Part shown: positions 10,290-21,104 of the stretch, piece by piece
How positions within the stretch are numbered: the stretch's first letter is position 1
Layout: the number at the start of each line of letters is the position of its first letter
Source of the DNA: Rhodopseudomonas sp. P2A-2r
GTDB lineage: Bacteria; Pseudomonadota; Alphaproteobacteria; Rhizobiales; Xanthobacteraceae
Assembly: GCF_026015985.1 (NCBI RefSeq)
Contig: NZ_CP110389.1
Span: 4,434,001-4,498,000 of the forward strand
Direction of reading: 5' to 3'
DNA length: 64,000 bases
The notes under the pieces: generated by a model
Databases searched by the model: none
What the model saw: only the letters and a program-made list of their open reading frames with translations
What the model was told of the DNA's origin: nothing
Made by a program: the position numbers and the translations under genes

Positions 10290-11081
10290 GTGGAACAGCA
10301 GACTCAGCAATCACGCGACCTCACCGTCGATGGCATCGCCATCAATGTTCATTCGCTTCCAGAAGGCGTGACGTCCATCGTGTCAGCAGCGCAACACGGC
10401 GACAATTTCAGCGTTTGCACGCTCAACCTGGATCACGTCGACAAGCTGCAGCATCATTCGGGATTCCGCTCTGCCTATCGGCGCGCGCGTTTTGTCACAG
10501 CCGACGGCTTCCCCATCGTTGTCTTGAGTCGCCTCGTTGGCGCGCGCACGGATCGGACCACTGGCGCCGATCTGGTGGAGCCGGTTTGCCGCGAAGCCGG
10601 ACGAAAACGGCTTCCGGTGTTCCTGCTCGGCTCGAATGAGTCGACGCTCGCGACTGCGTCGCAACGCCTGCGCGAACGATACCCGGGGCTCGACGTCGTT
10701 GGATGCCTGTCGCCCGGTCACAACTTCGACCCTTATTCGGGCGAGGCTGACGTCGCCATCGACAGGATTCGCCGGTCCGGCGCCAGGATCTGTTTTGTTG
10801 CCCTGGGTGCTCCGCGACAGGAGCTGTTCGCGGCACGCTGTCTCGACGAGCTGACGGGCACCGGCATGCTGTGCATCGGCGCGGCGCTCGACTTCATCGC
10901 GGGCACGCAGACCCGCGCGCCCGGCTTCTCCCAGAAGTACGGCCTCGAATGGGCATGGCGCATGCTGCAGAATCCCAGGCGCCTGGGACCACGCTACGCC
11001 CGCTGCCTGGGGACGGTTCCGCAGTTGGTAGCGCGCAGCATTCCGCAGATTTTCAATGCACGCATGAGGAACGCAGCATGA
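10290..11081 (+). CDS. WecG/TagA/CpsF family glycosyltransferase
   Basis: A 263-residue GT26-type transferase, the family that adds ManNAcA, ManNAc or glucose/glucuronate to a lipid-linked intermediate. Recognisable pieces are FSVCTLNLDHVDKL, ARFVTADGFPIV, FLLGSNEST and the ALGAPRQELFAAR / IGAALDFIAGTQTRAP region. GTG 10290 is preferred because a GGAG lies 9 bases upstream; the earlier GTG at 10239 has its purine run too close. It overlaps the following glycosyltransferase by ATGA. It probably uses polyprenyl-PP-sugar at the inner face of the membrane. Confidence 0.85.
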   Translation: MEQQTQQSRDLTVDGIAINVHSLPEGVTSIVSAAQHGDNFSVCTLNLDHVDKLQHHSGFRSAYRRARFVTADGFPIVVLSRLVGARTDRTTGADLVEPVCREAGRKRLPVFLLGSNESTLATASQRLRERYPGLDVVGCLSPGHNFDPYSGEADVAIDRIRRSGARICFVALGAPRQELFAARCLDELTGTGMLCIGAALDFIAGTQTRAPGFSQKYGLEWAWRMLQNPRRLGPRYARCLGTVPQLVARSIPQIFNARMRNAA

Positions 11082-12347
11082 TTTCGACTTTGACGCTGGC
11101 ACAGCGGGCGCGAAATGTGAGCCATACGCCGGAGCGCTATCAGATCTGTCTCATTCATCCGTTCGATCCCCGCGGTCAGAAAGTCGGCGGACTTGAGACC
11201 TACATCCGCGATTTCATCACCTTCCACCCGGCCGACACCGACTTGCTGTTCGTCGGGGTCGATTCTGATCGGCGATCTGAAGCTCGGGGAGATTCATAAA
11301 CTCACCTTCCGCGGCAGGTCATTCGATTTTCTTCCGATCCTGCACTATTCCGACGATCAGGCGCGCGAGGCTGCGCGCACCATTCGCTCATCCCTGACCG
11401 GGCAGTTTTTCGTCGCGTTGGTTCGCCATTTCGGCACCATCGCCAAGGTCATTCGCGCAAGGCGCTGCTCGATCGATCTGCGCCGCGTCGAATTCTCATG
11501 GCTGCCGACGCTGTTGCGCCGGCCTTTCGTTCAGATGCTGCATGGCGAAGGCGCGCCGAAGATGCAGATGGATTCGCTGTTGAGAAAGTATTCGTTCGTC
11601 CACAACGTGGGCGAGCGCTTCGCTGTCACGATGAGCGAGCGATTTCTCTGCGTCAACCCGTTCATCACCGAACGCCTTCAGAAGACCTATCCAAGCAGGC
11701 GTCAGAAGATCGACACGCTCTGGACCTGGGTGAATACCGACATCTTCAAGCCACAGCCCTTCCCCGCCAGCTCGTCGCCGTTTCGGATCGTCTTTGCCGG
11801 GCGTCTCGACGAGTTCAAGGATCCGCCGCTGATGTTCAAGGCTATCGATCGCTTGCGATCGCGCTTGAAAGACGGTGTGGAATTTCACTACATCGGCACT
11901 AGCGACCCTCACCGCTTCGCTGAATTCGCGGCGATCGAAGACATCACCGTGCGGCACGGCTTCAAGGACGCCGCAGGCATGGCGGCGACGCTTGCATCTG
12001 CCCATGCCGGAATTCTGACGTCCGAGTTCGAGGGAATGCCAAGGTGCGTCCTGGAGATCCTCGCCGTCGGGCGTCCGGTGGTCGCCGTGCATCTGCCGCA
12101 GCTCGAACCGGTAATCCACGACGGCGTGAGCGGCTATCTCGTGCCCCGCCACGGGACAGCCGATGACATGGCCGAAGCGCTCGCGCAACGGTTCGTCGAT
12201 ATCCACGACGCTGTCGACGCAGGCCACATGACTCCGGCGACCATCGCGGAGTCGATCGCCGATTTCACGCCGAACACGCAGCTGGCCCGCGTCTACCGCT
12301 ATCACAAGGAGATCCAGAACTCGCGCTTCATGATAGCGGCGTTGTAA
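11078..12347 (+). CDS. GT4-family glycosyltransferase (frameshifted)
   Basis: About 422 residues. The N-terminal part (ICLIHPFDPRGQKVGGLETY) resembles the acceptor domain of GT-B enzymes. The C-terminal part has FRIVFAGRLDEFKDPPLM and the donor-site stretch ILTSEFEGMPRCVLEILAVG. The frame changes at about 11262-11268; removing one T from GATTCTGATC would give a smooth VGVDLIGDLKLGEI, while two missing bases would also work. The start overlaps the WecG stop (ATGA). The gene is followed 17 bases later by another transferase. Confidence 0.8.
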
Positions 12348-12364
12348 ACGGCAGAGGTCACCAC

Positions 12365-13563
12365 TTGAACATTCTGATGCTCACCAGTGAGTTCGCCCCC
12401 GCACAGGGCGGGATCGGCACTTATGCGCGCGAGATGGCCACGGCCGCGACCGCACTTGGTGCGCAGGTCACGGTCGTGGCGCCCGCCTACGGCAAGAACA
12501 CTGCCAACGAAGACGAGGCGCTGACGTTTGCGGTTGAACGCTTCCAGGGAGGCCTGCATTCGTCGCGCGACCTGACCGCGAAAATAGGGCTGGCCCGGCA
12601 GTTCGTCCGCCGCGAGAATTACGACGTCATTCACGGCGCCGATTGGCCGTTTTTCATCCCTGTCGCCCTGTCACGACGGCTGACAAAGGCACGGCTGCTG
12701 ATGACGGTCCACGGCACCGAAATCAATGAAGTCCAGACGCCGCTCAAGCGCCTTGCAATTCGGACCACGCGCGCATTCGGTCAGCGGACCGAAATCGTCG
12801 CCAACAGCCGCTACACGCGGGATCTGTTCAGGGAAAAGTTCCCCGCGCAGTCGTGCCAGGTCAAGGACGTGCCGCTCGGCGTATCCGATTTCTGGTTTGG
12901 CCAGGGAAAGAGCCGCGCCGACACGCGCAAGGCGTACGGCCTCGCGGAAGATCGCATCGTCATCGTCACCGTGGCCCGGATCACACGCCGCAAAGGACAC
13001 CATCTGACGCTGTCGGCGTTGAATTCGCTTCCGGACGATTTACGTCGACGGATCACTTGGCTGGTGATCGGCCCGGAGGGTGAATCCGACTACGTCAACG
13101 GATTGCGGCGTATCATCGACGTATCGGATGGCGACGTTCGCATGCTCGGCGCACTTCCGAACGAGGCCATTCGGGACATCTACAACGCGGCCGACTTTTT
13201 TGCCTGACAGGCGCCCTGGATCTGTCCGGGCGCGTGGAGGGCTTCGGCCTGGTATATCTGGAGGCCGGCGCGTGCGGGCTTCCGAGCGTCGCAACGGCGA
13301 TCGGGGGCGTGTCCGACGCGGTTGTCGCGGACGAAAGCGGACTGCTGCTCGCGCCGAACGTGATGGCGATTGCCGGCGCCATTGCGTGGCTGGCGCAGGA
13401 TGGCAGCATTCGGGCGGCGCTGGGGGCCGGCGCCCTCGCCCATGCGCGCACGCTTTCCTGGGAGCGCTGCGCCGCCGAGACCTACGGGCTCGCACACAAC
13501 GAGGCACGGAACTGGACTCGTATGCCGGCACAGCAACTCGACGCTGCGGCGATATCCGCATGA
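12365..13563 (+). CDS. GT4-family glycosyltransferase (frameshifted)
   Basis: About 399 residues. The N-terminus has the glycine loop FAPAQGGIGTYAREM and the middle has VTVARITRRKGHH. The EX7E donor motif falls in VEGFGLVYLEAGACGLPSVA, after the frameshift. A single C is missing at 13204: GCC CTG became GCCTG, which creates a false TGA at 13205-13207. Restoring it gives FFALTGALDLSGRVEGFG. The start is TTG 12365 with AGAGG upstream; ATG 12377 is the alternative. The stop overlaps the next gene's ATG (ATGA). Confidence 0.82.
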
Positions 13564-13967
13564 GATGCGCCACTTTCATCCTGCTATTCCTGGCGCTTGC
13601 GACGGTCGGCGCCAAGGCCGAGAACTGCGGCAAGAGCCGGGAATATCTGCTCGGCGGCATGGCCGGCGACCTGCCCATGCCTCCGCAAGCCTATGAGGAC
13701 CTGTTCAAGACATGCCTGGCGACGTCGGCCATGGCGAATGTCAAAGACGCCTACATCCTGAAGGATGGGGGTATCGCCATAGCCCCGAAGAAAGACAGTA
13801 TTTCGGCAACAGCGGCGACGCTCTCGCAATTTTGCAACAGCTACCCGCGAGCCACGTTGCGGTTCCTGAACCGCAAGGAAATTTCCCAGTTGAAGTCTTT
13901 GGTCGACATCATCCGAACCACATCGGGTTCTGCGACGTCTTGCCGAAAGATCAAGGGCATTTCCTGA
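13560..13967 (+). CDS. Small exported protein of unknown function
   Basis: A 135-residue protein with a clean Sec signal (MRCATFILLFLALATVGAKA-ENC). The mature part has four cysteines, enough for two disulfides. It overlaps the last glycosyltransferase by ATGA, so it belongs to the polysaccharide operon and is probably periplasmic. I do not recognise a family. Position suggests an accessory part in polymer export or assembly, but nothing in the sequence proves this. It ends the operon before the convergent serA gene. Confidence 0.7.
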   Translation: MRCATFILLFLALATVGAKAENCGKSREYLLGGMAGDLPMPPQAYEDLFKTCLATSAMANVKDAYILKDGGIAIAPKKDSISATAATLSQFCNSYPRATLRFLNRKEISQLKSLVDIIRTTSGSATSCRKIKGIS

Positions 13968-14016
13968 CGCGCCGAGCGCCCACGACACCACACGAATCGT
14001 ACGTTCGGCGCGGCGC

Positions 14017-15285
14017 TCAGGTTCTGTATTCGTAAAGCAGCCGCGCGCGGATAGTACCTTCCAGCTCCCGGATATCTTCCAGTACGCCCTGGCTGTCCGC
14101 CGCCGAGGTGTCGGCATCAAGCACGACATAGCCGACATCGGCGTGGGTTTCGTAATACTGCGCGGCGATATTGACGGCGTGGCGGGCCAGCACCTCGTTG
14201 AGGCGCCCGAGCATACCGGGCACGTTGCGCTGGACCTGGATGAAGCGGGTGCCCTGCGGACGTGGCGGCAGTTGCACCTGCGGGAAATTCACTGCGCCGA
14301 CGGTCGAGCCGGAATCGCTGTAGTCGATCAGCTTGCGCGCGACCTCAGCGCCGATGCGCTCCTGCGCTTCCTCGGTCGAACCGCCGATGTGCGGCGTCAG
14401 GATAACGTTCGACAATCCCTGCAACGGCGAGACGAAGCGCTCGGCATTGGAGCCCGGCTCGACCGGAAACACGTCGACCGCCGCTCCGCGCAGCTTGTCC
14501 GCCTTCAACGCCTCGGCCAGCGCGTCGAGATCGACCACGGTGCCGCGGCTGTTGTTGATGAAATAGGCGCCCTGCTTCATGGCCGCGAATTCATCGCGGC
14601 CGATCATGTTGTAGGTGGCCGGTGTCTCCGGCACATGCAGGGTCACCACATCGCTCTGGCTCAGCAACTCCTGCAGGCTGCCAACCGGCTCGGTGTTGCC
14701 ATGGCGCAGCTTGTCGGTGTGATCGTAGAAGATCACTCGCATGCCCAGCGCTTCGGCGAGATTGGACAGCTGCGAGCCGATGTTGCCGTAGCCGATGATG
14801 CCGAGCGTCTTGCCTCGCACTTCGAGGCTGTCATTGGCGGACTTGTCCCAACGCCCCTCATGCGCCGCATTGGAGCGCGCGATGACTCGGCGGAACAGCA
14901 TGACGATTTCGCCGATCACCAGTTCCGCCACACTGCGGGTGTTGGAAAACGGCGCATTGAAAACCGGAATGCCGTTCTGGCGGGTTGCGTCGAGATCGAC
15001 CTGGTTGGTGCCGACGCTGAAGCAGCCGATGGCGATCAGCCGGTCCGCCGCTTCGAGAATCTCAGGGGTGATCTGGGTGCGCGACCGGATGCCGAGGAGG
15101 TGCACGCCCTTGATGGCCTCCTTCAGTGCTTCGCCATCCAGCGCCTTGGGCAACCGCGTCAGGTTGGAATAGCCGGCGGTCTCGATCATCTGCACGGCAC
15201 TGTCGTTGACCCCCTCGAGCAGCAGGACGCGGATCTTGTCTTTCGACAGCGAGAGCTGGGGTAAAGCTGCGGTCTTGTTGTCCAC
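14017..15285 (-). CDS. serA: D-3-phosphoglycerate dehydrogenase
   Basis: First enzyme of serine synthesis: oxidises 3-phosphoglycerate to phosphohydroxypyruvate with NAD. The 422 residues match the short E. coli-type SerA. The N-terminal substrate domain is followed by the NAD fold with GIIGYGNIGSQ, catalytic Arg in NNSRGTVVD, Glu in DVFPVEPG and His in LTPHIGGS. A C-terminal ACT domain (about 345-422) normally gives serine feedback inhibition. The start is GTG 15285 with AAAGGA 9-10 bases upstream; upstream in-frame ATGs lie in low-quality sequence. It is convergent with the polysaccharide operon. Confidence 0.93.
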   Translation of the reverse strand: MDNKTAALPQLSLSKDKIRVLLLEGVNDSAVQMIETAGYSNLTRLPKALDGEALKEAIKGVHLLGIRSRTQITPEILEAADRLIAIGCFSVGTNQVDLDATRQNGIPVFNAPFSNTRSVAELVIGEIVMLFRRVIARSNAAHEGRWDKSANDSLEVRGKTLGIIGYGNIGSQLSNLAEALGMRVIFYDHTDKLRHGNTEPVGSLQELLSQSDVVTLHVPETPATYNMIGRDEFAAMKQGAYFINNSRGTVVDLDALAEALKADKLRGAAVDVFPVEPGSNAERFVSPLQGLSNVILTPHIGGSTEEAQERIGAEVARKLIDYSDSGSTVGAVNFPQVQLPPRPQGTRFIQVQRNVPGMLGRLNEVLARHAVNIAAQYYETHADVGYVVLDADTSAADSQGVLEDIRELEGTIRARLLYEYRT

Positions 15286-15576
15286 GTCGCGACGTCCTTT
15301 GAGCGGGTGATGAGGCGCCAAGCCCGGGAATCCGGCAGGCGCCGGCAGACTCATGAAGCTTGCCCTCAAGCGATTTGGCCCTCTCTTAGTCTCCGCGCCT
15401 CGACCTGTCCACGCGCCAGACAAGCCCCTGATATGACGGGGATTTCGTCCGGCTTTCGAGGGACGGGAGGCGGACCGGCGGCGTTGGAAAGTCGCCGCAA
15501 GCGGCCCGGTCGCGCCAGGCCGATCGATCGCCATTGATGGATCTGCGATTTCACCGCGGAGGTGAATGGCGCACCC

Positions 15577-16646
15577 TCAGGGCGTAATCGCCACCTTCAG
15601 CACGCCATCGCGCTGGTGGCCGAACAGGTCGTAGGCGGCCTCGATGTCGTCGAGCTTGAAGCGGTGGGTGACCAGCGGCTTGAGATCGACGCGGCCGGAT
15701 TCGATCGCCGACATCAGCCGGCGCATGCGCTCCTTGCCGCCGGGGCACAGCGTCGTCACGATGGTGGTGTCTGCAAGGCCTGCGGCAAAGGCCGACAGCG
15801 GAATCGTCAGGTCGGAGGAATAGACACCGAGACTCGACAGCGTGCCCCCGGCCGCAGCACGCGCAGCGCCGCCGCGAAGGTGGCCTGGGTGCCGAGCGCC
15901 TCGATCGCCACGTCGACGCCGCGCCCGTCGGTGAGGCGCATGATCTCCTCGACCGGATCGACCTTGGTGAAATCCACACAGTGATCGGCACCGAGCAGGC
16001 GCGAGACGCTCATGCGCGATGCCAGTCCGTCGACCGAAATGATGGTGGTGGCGCCGGACAGCCGTGCGCCCGCGGTGGCGCAGAGTCCGATCGGTCCCTG
16101 CGCGAAGATCGCAACGGTGTCGCCAATACGCACTTTGCCGCTCTCTGCACCGCTGAAGCCCGTCGACATGATGTCCGGGCACATCAGCACCTGCTCGTCG
16201 GTCAGGCCGTCGGGCACAGCCGCCAGATTGGCCATGGCATCCGGCACCCGGACATATTCGGCCTGGCAGCCGTCGATGGTGTTGCCGAACTTCCAGCCTC
16301 CGATCGCCTTGAAGCCATGCTTGGTGCCGGCACCGTCCTGGCTGAGGCAACCGCACAGGCAGGCATTGCTGTAGCCGCTCGGCGTGATAGCGCCAGCGAT
16401 CACCCGCTGGCCTTCACGATAGCCCTGCACGGCGGAGCCTAGTTTCTCGATCACGCCCACCGGTTCATGGCCGATGGTGAGACCGCGTTCGACCGGATAC
16501 TCGCCCTTCAGGATGTGAATGTCGGTGCCGCAGATCGTGGTGGTCGTGATCCGCACCAGCGCGTCCAGCGGACCGATATCGGGAATTGGCTTGTCCTCGA
16601 GAACGATACGTCCGGGTTCAACGAAAACCGCTGCTTTCATTTTCAT
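15577..16646 (-). CDS. Zinc-dependent alcohol dehydrogenase (frameshifted)
   Basis: About 356 residues of the medium-chain zinc dehydrogenase family, close to secondary-alcohol dehydrogenases. Catalytic zinc ligands are visible as Cys39 (CGTD) and His60-Glu61 (GHE), and the NAD(P) fold follows (FAQGPIGLCATAGARL). One base is missing in the C run at 15845-15849 (a G run on the coding strand). Adding it changes RPGARCRV to RPGGTLSSLGVYSS and restores a full C-terminus. The ATG at 16646 has a purine-rich site upstream. The substrate is unknown and no partner genes adjoin it. Confidence 0.85.
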
Positions 16647-17144
16647 GATCTTGGTCCGTTTCTGGGAGAGTACCGCTGCCCCTTTAGCAACGCCGACGGA
16701 TCGCGACGTTGATCTGCATCATTCGCCGGCGATGCAACGACGGAGGTTGTGCACAAGTCATCCATGTTGTGCCTGCGCCGCAGCGATTTGTGTATCAACG
16801 GAGACATTAAGGCGACGGACGGCAGCATTGCACGGAACCTAAGGCGACGCTGGAAATTATCATGCGAATTCAGAGCAGAAGCCCCATGTTCGAGCGTACC
16901 AGCCTGCGCAAACTATCGTCCCGTTCGCTACCCCGCGGTGTCGGATTGGACCTGCGACGCCGCGGATCGATGCGTGGCTGGTTGACGGAAGACATGGGCG
17001 CGCAGCATGCGAATGCCGGAAACCATGCGGCCGATGAAGCCACAACGGGCGGCCGCCCTTGCGAAACGGTGGGTTTCTAATTCAATTTTAGTTCAGTTCG
17101 TATTCATCTCGTTGTCATTCGAGCCTTCAGGTGCTCCCATTCAG
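16647..17144. other. Gene-poor stretch
   Basis: About 500 bases with no credible gene. The short frames present lack ribosome sites, and their composition is arginine-rich as in out-of-frame reading of GC-rich DNA. The stretch leads into a decayed oxidoreductase and is locally less GC-rich than its surroundings, which fits an old recombination or deletion site. Confidence 0.5.
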
Positions 17145-17525
17145 ACCTTCGATTCCGACAGTACCGAGCAGGCGGACCTGCGCGGGGGATGCTCGCCGTG
17201 GTTTGCAGGGGGTGCCCGCGCTATCCGGCGGCCAGTGACCGAGGACATTCGATGCGACGTGCTCATCGTCGGCTGCGGCATCACGGGATCCTTGATGGCC
17301 GAGCAACTCACCCGCCAGGGGCTCGACGTGGTGATCGTCGATCGCGAACTGCCGGGACGTGGCAGCACGGCGGCGAGGACAGCCAAGGCGGCATTGCGGC
17401 CGGGGCCAGCGAACTACAAGTTCGTCGTTGTCCGCAGGTCTCTGCGTGCCATCGCATCGATCTGCAAAAGATCAAGGGCTGGCATGAGCGCAGCCAGGCC
17501 GGCACTGTGCAACGCGTTGCCTTGA
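17145..17525 (+). pseudogene. Remnant of a DAO-type FAD-dependent oxidoreductase
   Basis: The translated stretch IRCDVLIVGCGITGSLMAEQ followed by LDVVIVDRELPGRGSTAARTA is the N-terminal FAD-binding motif (GxGxxG, then an acidic residue ending the second strand) of the glycine/D-amino-acid oxidase family. The similarity fades after about 80 residues, and the frame ends at 17525 without the substrate or C-terminal FAD domain. A full protein would be 400-500 residues. More than one frame change would be needed to go further, so unlike the single-base breaks elsewhere in the window this looks like true decay. Confidence 0.6.
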
Positions 17526-17914
17526 GGGACGCGGTCGTGACCTCCGGGCCGGAAGTTCGCCCCTGCCTGAACCCGGGCGTCCATATGGTCGCCGCCAACG
17601 ACGTCGAGATCGGCCCCCTGCTGGCATCATGGCGCCCTGAACCACAGTGGACTGGCCGGGGACGAACGGCCCCATCGCGTTCAGGGATAGCGCGCGTTGC
17701 TGTGATCCATCGCAGAGTTCGAATTGGTCTCCTCCGCTGGAGGCCGTGCTTCTTGACCAGCGTCGGCGTATCGGACCGGCCTTGCCAACGGCGCCGGAAA
17801 CGCCGCCAACGCAGGCAGCAAAGGCATGGTTTTGCGCCAGCAGCCAGATTGACATCGCCGGACCGATTGTTAGCATACAAGTGAATTTGACCCTCCCTCC
17901 TCCTGGGTTATCCG
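17526..17914. other. Intergenic region ahead of the Mo-hydroxylase genes
   Basis: No gene is supported in these 390 bases. The first part may be further debris of the oxidoreductase remnant. Near the end, at 17867-17880, is the inverted repeat TTGTTAGCATACAA, 35 bases before the first Mo-hydroxylase gene and a candidate regulatory site. Confidence 0.45.
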
Positions 17915-18772
17915 ATGAAACCGGCCGCCTTTACCCGCCACGTTCCGCGCACCGTCGACGAGGTCGTCCAGGCGCTGGCTGAGTATGCCCCGCTCGATGG
18001 CCGCATTCTCGCCGGCGGCCAGAGCCTGGTGCCGATCATGGCGTTCCGGATGGCGCGGCCCGCCCACCTGATCGACATCAACGAGGTCGAAGGCCTCGAT
18101 CGTCTCGCGGTCGACGGCGACATGCTGTCGATCGGCGCGCGGGTGCGCCACGGCGCGTTCCACAAGCCGGTGGTCGACGGAGTGCTCGGCCACCTGCTGG
18201 CCTATGTGGTCAAGCACATCGCGCATTATCCGATTCGCATGCGCGGCACTTTCTGCGGCAGCCTCGCGCATGCCGATCCGGCCTCCGAGTGGTGCCTGGT
18301 GGCGGCGACGCTCGGCGCGCAACTCGTGGTCAAGAGCGTGCGCGGCGAGCGCATCGTCGAGGTCGTCAATTTCCTCGAAGGCATCATGTCGACATCGCTT
18401 GCCGAGGATGAGTTTCTGGCCGAAGCGCGGTTGCCGCTGCTGCCCGCCGACACCCGGTTCGGGTTCTACGAATTCAACCGCCGCGCCGGCGATTTTGCCA
18501 TGGCCGCGGCACTCGTCACCTATCGCATCGTCGACGGCGTAATGGCCGATGTGCGCGTCGGCATCGGCGGCGCCGAGGACCGCGCCCGCCGCATTCCCGA
18601 GGCCGAGGCCGCGCTGAACGGACAAAAGCCCGACGCGGACGTCTTCGCCGCTGCCGCTTCAATCGCCGCCGTCGCCGTCGATCCGCTCGAGGATATCCAG
18701 ACGTCAGCGGAGTATCGCCGCGATCTCGTCGTTGCCGTGACCCGGCGCGCGCTGGACCGATCCGCGCAATGA
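17915..18772 (+). CDS. Molybdenum hydroxylase FAD-binding subunit (CoxM/XdhB type)
   Basis: A 285-residue FAD subunit of the xanthine dehydrogenase/CO dehydrogenase family. The FAD-contact loops are visible as RILAGGQSLVPIMAFRM (about 31-47) and TFCGSLAHADPASE (about 111-124). It passes electrons from the [2Fe-2S] subunit to an acceptor. It starts a run of overlapping genes: its stop overlaps the Mo subunit by 4 bases. The inverted repeat at 17867-17880 lies just upstream. The substrate cannot be told from this subunit. Confidence 0.9.
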   Translation: MKPAAFTRHVPRTVDEVVQALAEYAPLDGRILAGGQSLVPIMAFRMARPAHLIDINEVEGLDRLAVDGDMLSIGARVRHGAFHKPVVDGVLGHLLAYVVKHIAHYPIRMRGTFCGSLAHADPASEWCLVAATLGAQLVVKSVRGERIVEVVNFLEGIMSTSLAEDEFLAEARLPLLPADTRFGFYEFNRRAGDFAMAAALVTYRIVDGVMADVRVGIGGAEDRARRIPEAEAALNGQKPDADVFAAAASIAAVAVDPLEDIQTSAEYRRDLVVAVTRRALDRSAQ

Positions 18773-21104
18773 CCGCGCCGGTGAAGGGCTCCGGCACCAC
18801 CTGGGTCGGGCGCTCGATCCGCCGGGTCGAGGATCCCGCCCTCGTCACTGGGCAAGGCCGCTTCACCGCCGACCTGCCGGCGGTTCACTGGATGCGTATC
18901 GTCCGCAGCAGCGTCGCTGCCGGCCGCATCGACGGCATCAGCGCGCCCGACGGCGCGACGATTGTCACTGCTGCCGACCTTACCGCGCTGAAGCAGATCC
19001 GACCCGGCCTCAGCAAATTCAACTACGTGGCGGTCGGACAGCCGATCCTCGCCGAGGGCGTGGTGCGCTTCACCGGCGAGCCGGTGGCCGCCGTCTATGC
19101 CGCCAGCAAGGACCTCGCCGAGGATCTCGCCGACCAGGTCGAAGTCGCCGTCTCCGAGACCGCCCCTCTGGTCGATTGCATCGATGCGTTGCGCGACGGC
19201 GCGCCTCTAGTCCATGCCGAGGCCGCAGGCAACGTCGTTGTCGAGGGCCGCATTGCCACGCCTGGTTTCGACGAGGTGTGGAAGGCCGCGCACACCGTCA
19301 TCCGCGTCGACGCGCGCTCGCGCCGCCAGAACGCCACGCCGATGGAGGCTCGCGCCGGCCACGCCGCTTATGACCTCTCCACCGGCCGGGTGACGCTGAC
19401 ATGCACCGTGCAGATGCCGCACATGACGCGCACGGCCATCGCCGATATCCTCGGCATGCCGGAATCCGACCTGCGGGTTATCGCGCCCGATGTCGGCGGA
19501 GGCTTCGGTCAGAAGATGTCGCTGGGACCGGAATATGTGCTGCTGGTCTGGCTGGCGCGCAAACTGCGCAGCTCGGTGGCGTGGACCGAAGACCGCCGCG
19601 AAAACCTGATCGCCTCCTTCCACAGCCGCGACCAGCATGCCCTGGTCGAAGGCGCCTTCGACGCCAACGGCAAATTGCTGGCGTTGAAAGGTGACATCGT
19701 CGCCAATGTCGGCGCCTATTCCTGCTTCCCCACCACTTGCGGCGTCGAGCCGCTGATGGCGCTGGCCGAATTGCCAGGCCCCTATGACGTGCGCGCCTAT
19801 GATTGCCGCGCCAGGGGCGTCGTGACCCACACCTGCCCGATGGCGCCGTATCGCGGCGTGTCGCGCCCGGTGATCACCTTCGTGCTGGAACGGCTGATGG
19901 ACAAGGCCGCAGCCTTCTTCGGCTGTGAGCCCACCGAACTGCGCCGCCGCAACCTGATCGACAAGTTCCCCTACACCTCCGCCACCGGTCTCGTCTTCGA
20001 CGATGGCACCTACAAGGAGACCATGGAGATGGCCATCAAGGCCATCGACCTCGCGGGCTTCCGTATCAGGCAAAAGGCGGCGCGCGACAGCGGCCGCTAT
20101 CTCGGCATCGGCATCGCCACCTTTTCCGAGCGCACCGGCTATGGCAGCCCCGCCTTCGCGGCCCGCGGCATGGACATCTCGCCGGGCTGGGAGACGGTGC
20201 ATCTCACCGTCGATCCCTCAGGCTTCGTCGAGGCGCGGATCGGCTCGTCGCCACACGGCCAGGGCCTGCGCACCACGCTGGCGCAGGTCATTGCCGACCA
20301 GATCGGCGTCGATCCCGGGGTCGTCAAGATCGTGCACGGCGACACCGACCGCATCGCCTATGGCTGGGGCACTTTCGCCAGCCGCTCGCTGGTGCTATCC
20401 GGGGGCGCCAGTATGCTGGCAGCGCAAAGGTGCGCACCAAGCTGATCAAGATCGCCAGCCACATGCTGGAAGCTGCACCCGACGATATCGTGCTGAAGGA
20501 CGGCGCGGCCCAGGTGGCGGGTACCGACCGCTCGATCAGCATCGCGGCCATGGCGCGCGCCGCCTATCACCAGACCTTCATGTTCAAGGGCGAGATCGAA
20601 CCCGGCCTCAGCGAAAGCGCCAGCTATGATCCGCCCGGTACCTTCTCCAATGCCTGCCACGTCGCCATCGTCGAGGTCGATATCGCCACCGGCAAGGTCG
20701 AGATGAAGAAGTTTCTCGTCGCCGAAGACGCCGGCCTGATCATCAATCCGATGATCGCCGACGGCCAGGTGCAGGGCGGCGTGGCGCAGGGCATCGGCAA
20801 CGCACTGCTGGAAGAGATCATCTACGACGAGACCGGCAACATCCTGACCAGCACGCTGGCGGACTTCCTGCCGCCGACGTCCCATGAGATTCCCGACATC
20901 GAATTGCACCACATCGAGACCCTGACCGGAGAAACCATCACCAAGGCCAAGGGCCTCGGCGAAGGCGGCGCCATCGGTGCGCCGGCGGCGGTGATCTCAG
21001 CCATCAACGACGCGCTGGCCCCGTTCGGCGTGTCGATCGACGAAATGCCGGCCACGCCGCAACGGATCCGGGCGGCCCTGCGCAGCAGCGGAAAACTTCC
21101 ATGA
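18769..21104 (+). CDS. Molybdenum hydroxylase Mo-binding subunit, copy 1 (frameshifted)
   Basis: About 778 residues. It carries the molybdopterin-contact stretches typical of the large subunit (DVGGGFGQKMSLGPE, MAPYRGVSRP) and the catalytic glutamate in GLGEGGAIGAP near the C-terminus. One G is missing at about 20424: GCAGCGCAAAG should read GCAGCGGCAAAG, giving SMLAAAKVRTKL. The gene overlaps the FAD gene (ATGA) and the FeS gene downstream. The active-site loop is not that of CO dehydrogenase (no VAYRCSFR-type Cys loop), so this is a hydroxylase of some aromatic or heterocyclic compound by inference. Confidence 0.87.

Noticed and set aside
16862..17080. 72-residue forward frame in the gene-poor stretch
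   Set aside because: Arginine-rich chance-like composition and no ribosome site or recognisable motif.
17145..17525. Intact FAD oxidoreductase gene with one sequencing error
   Set aside because: Unlike the other breaks, no single-base repair extends the similarity; the substrate domain is missing.
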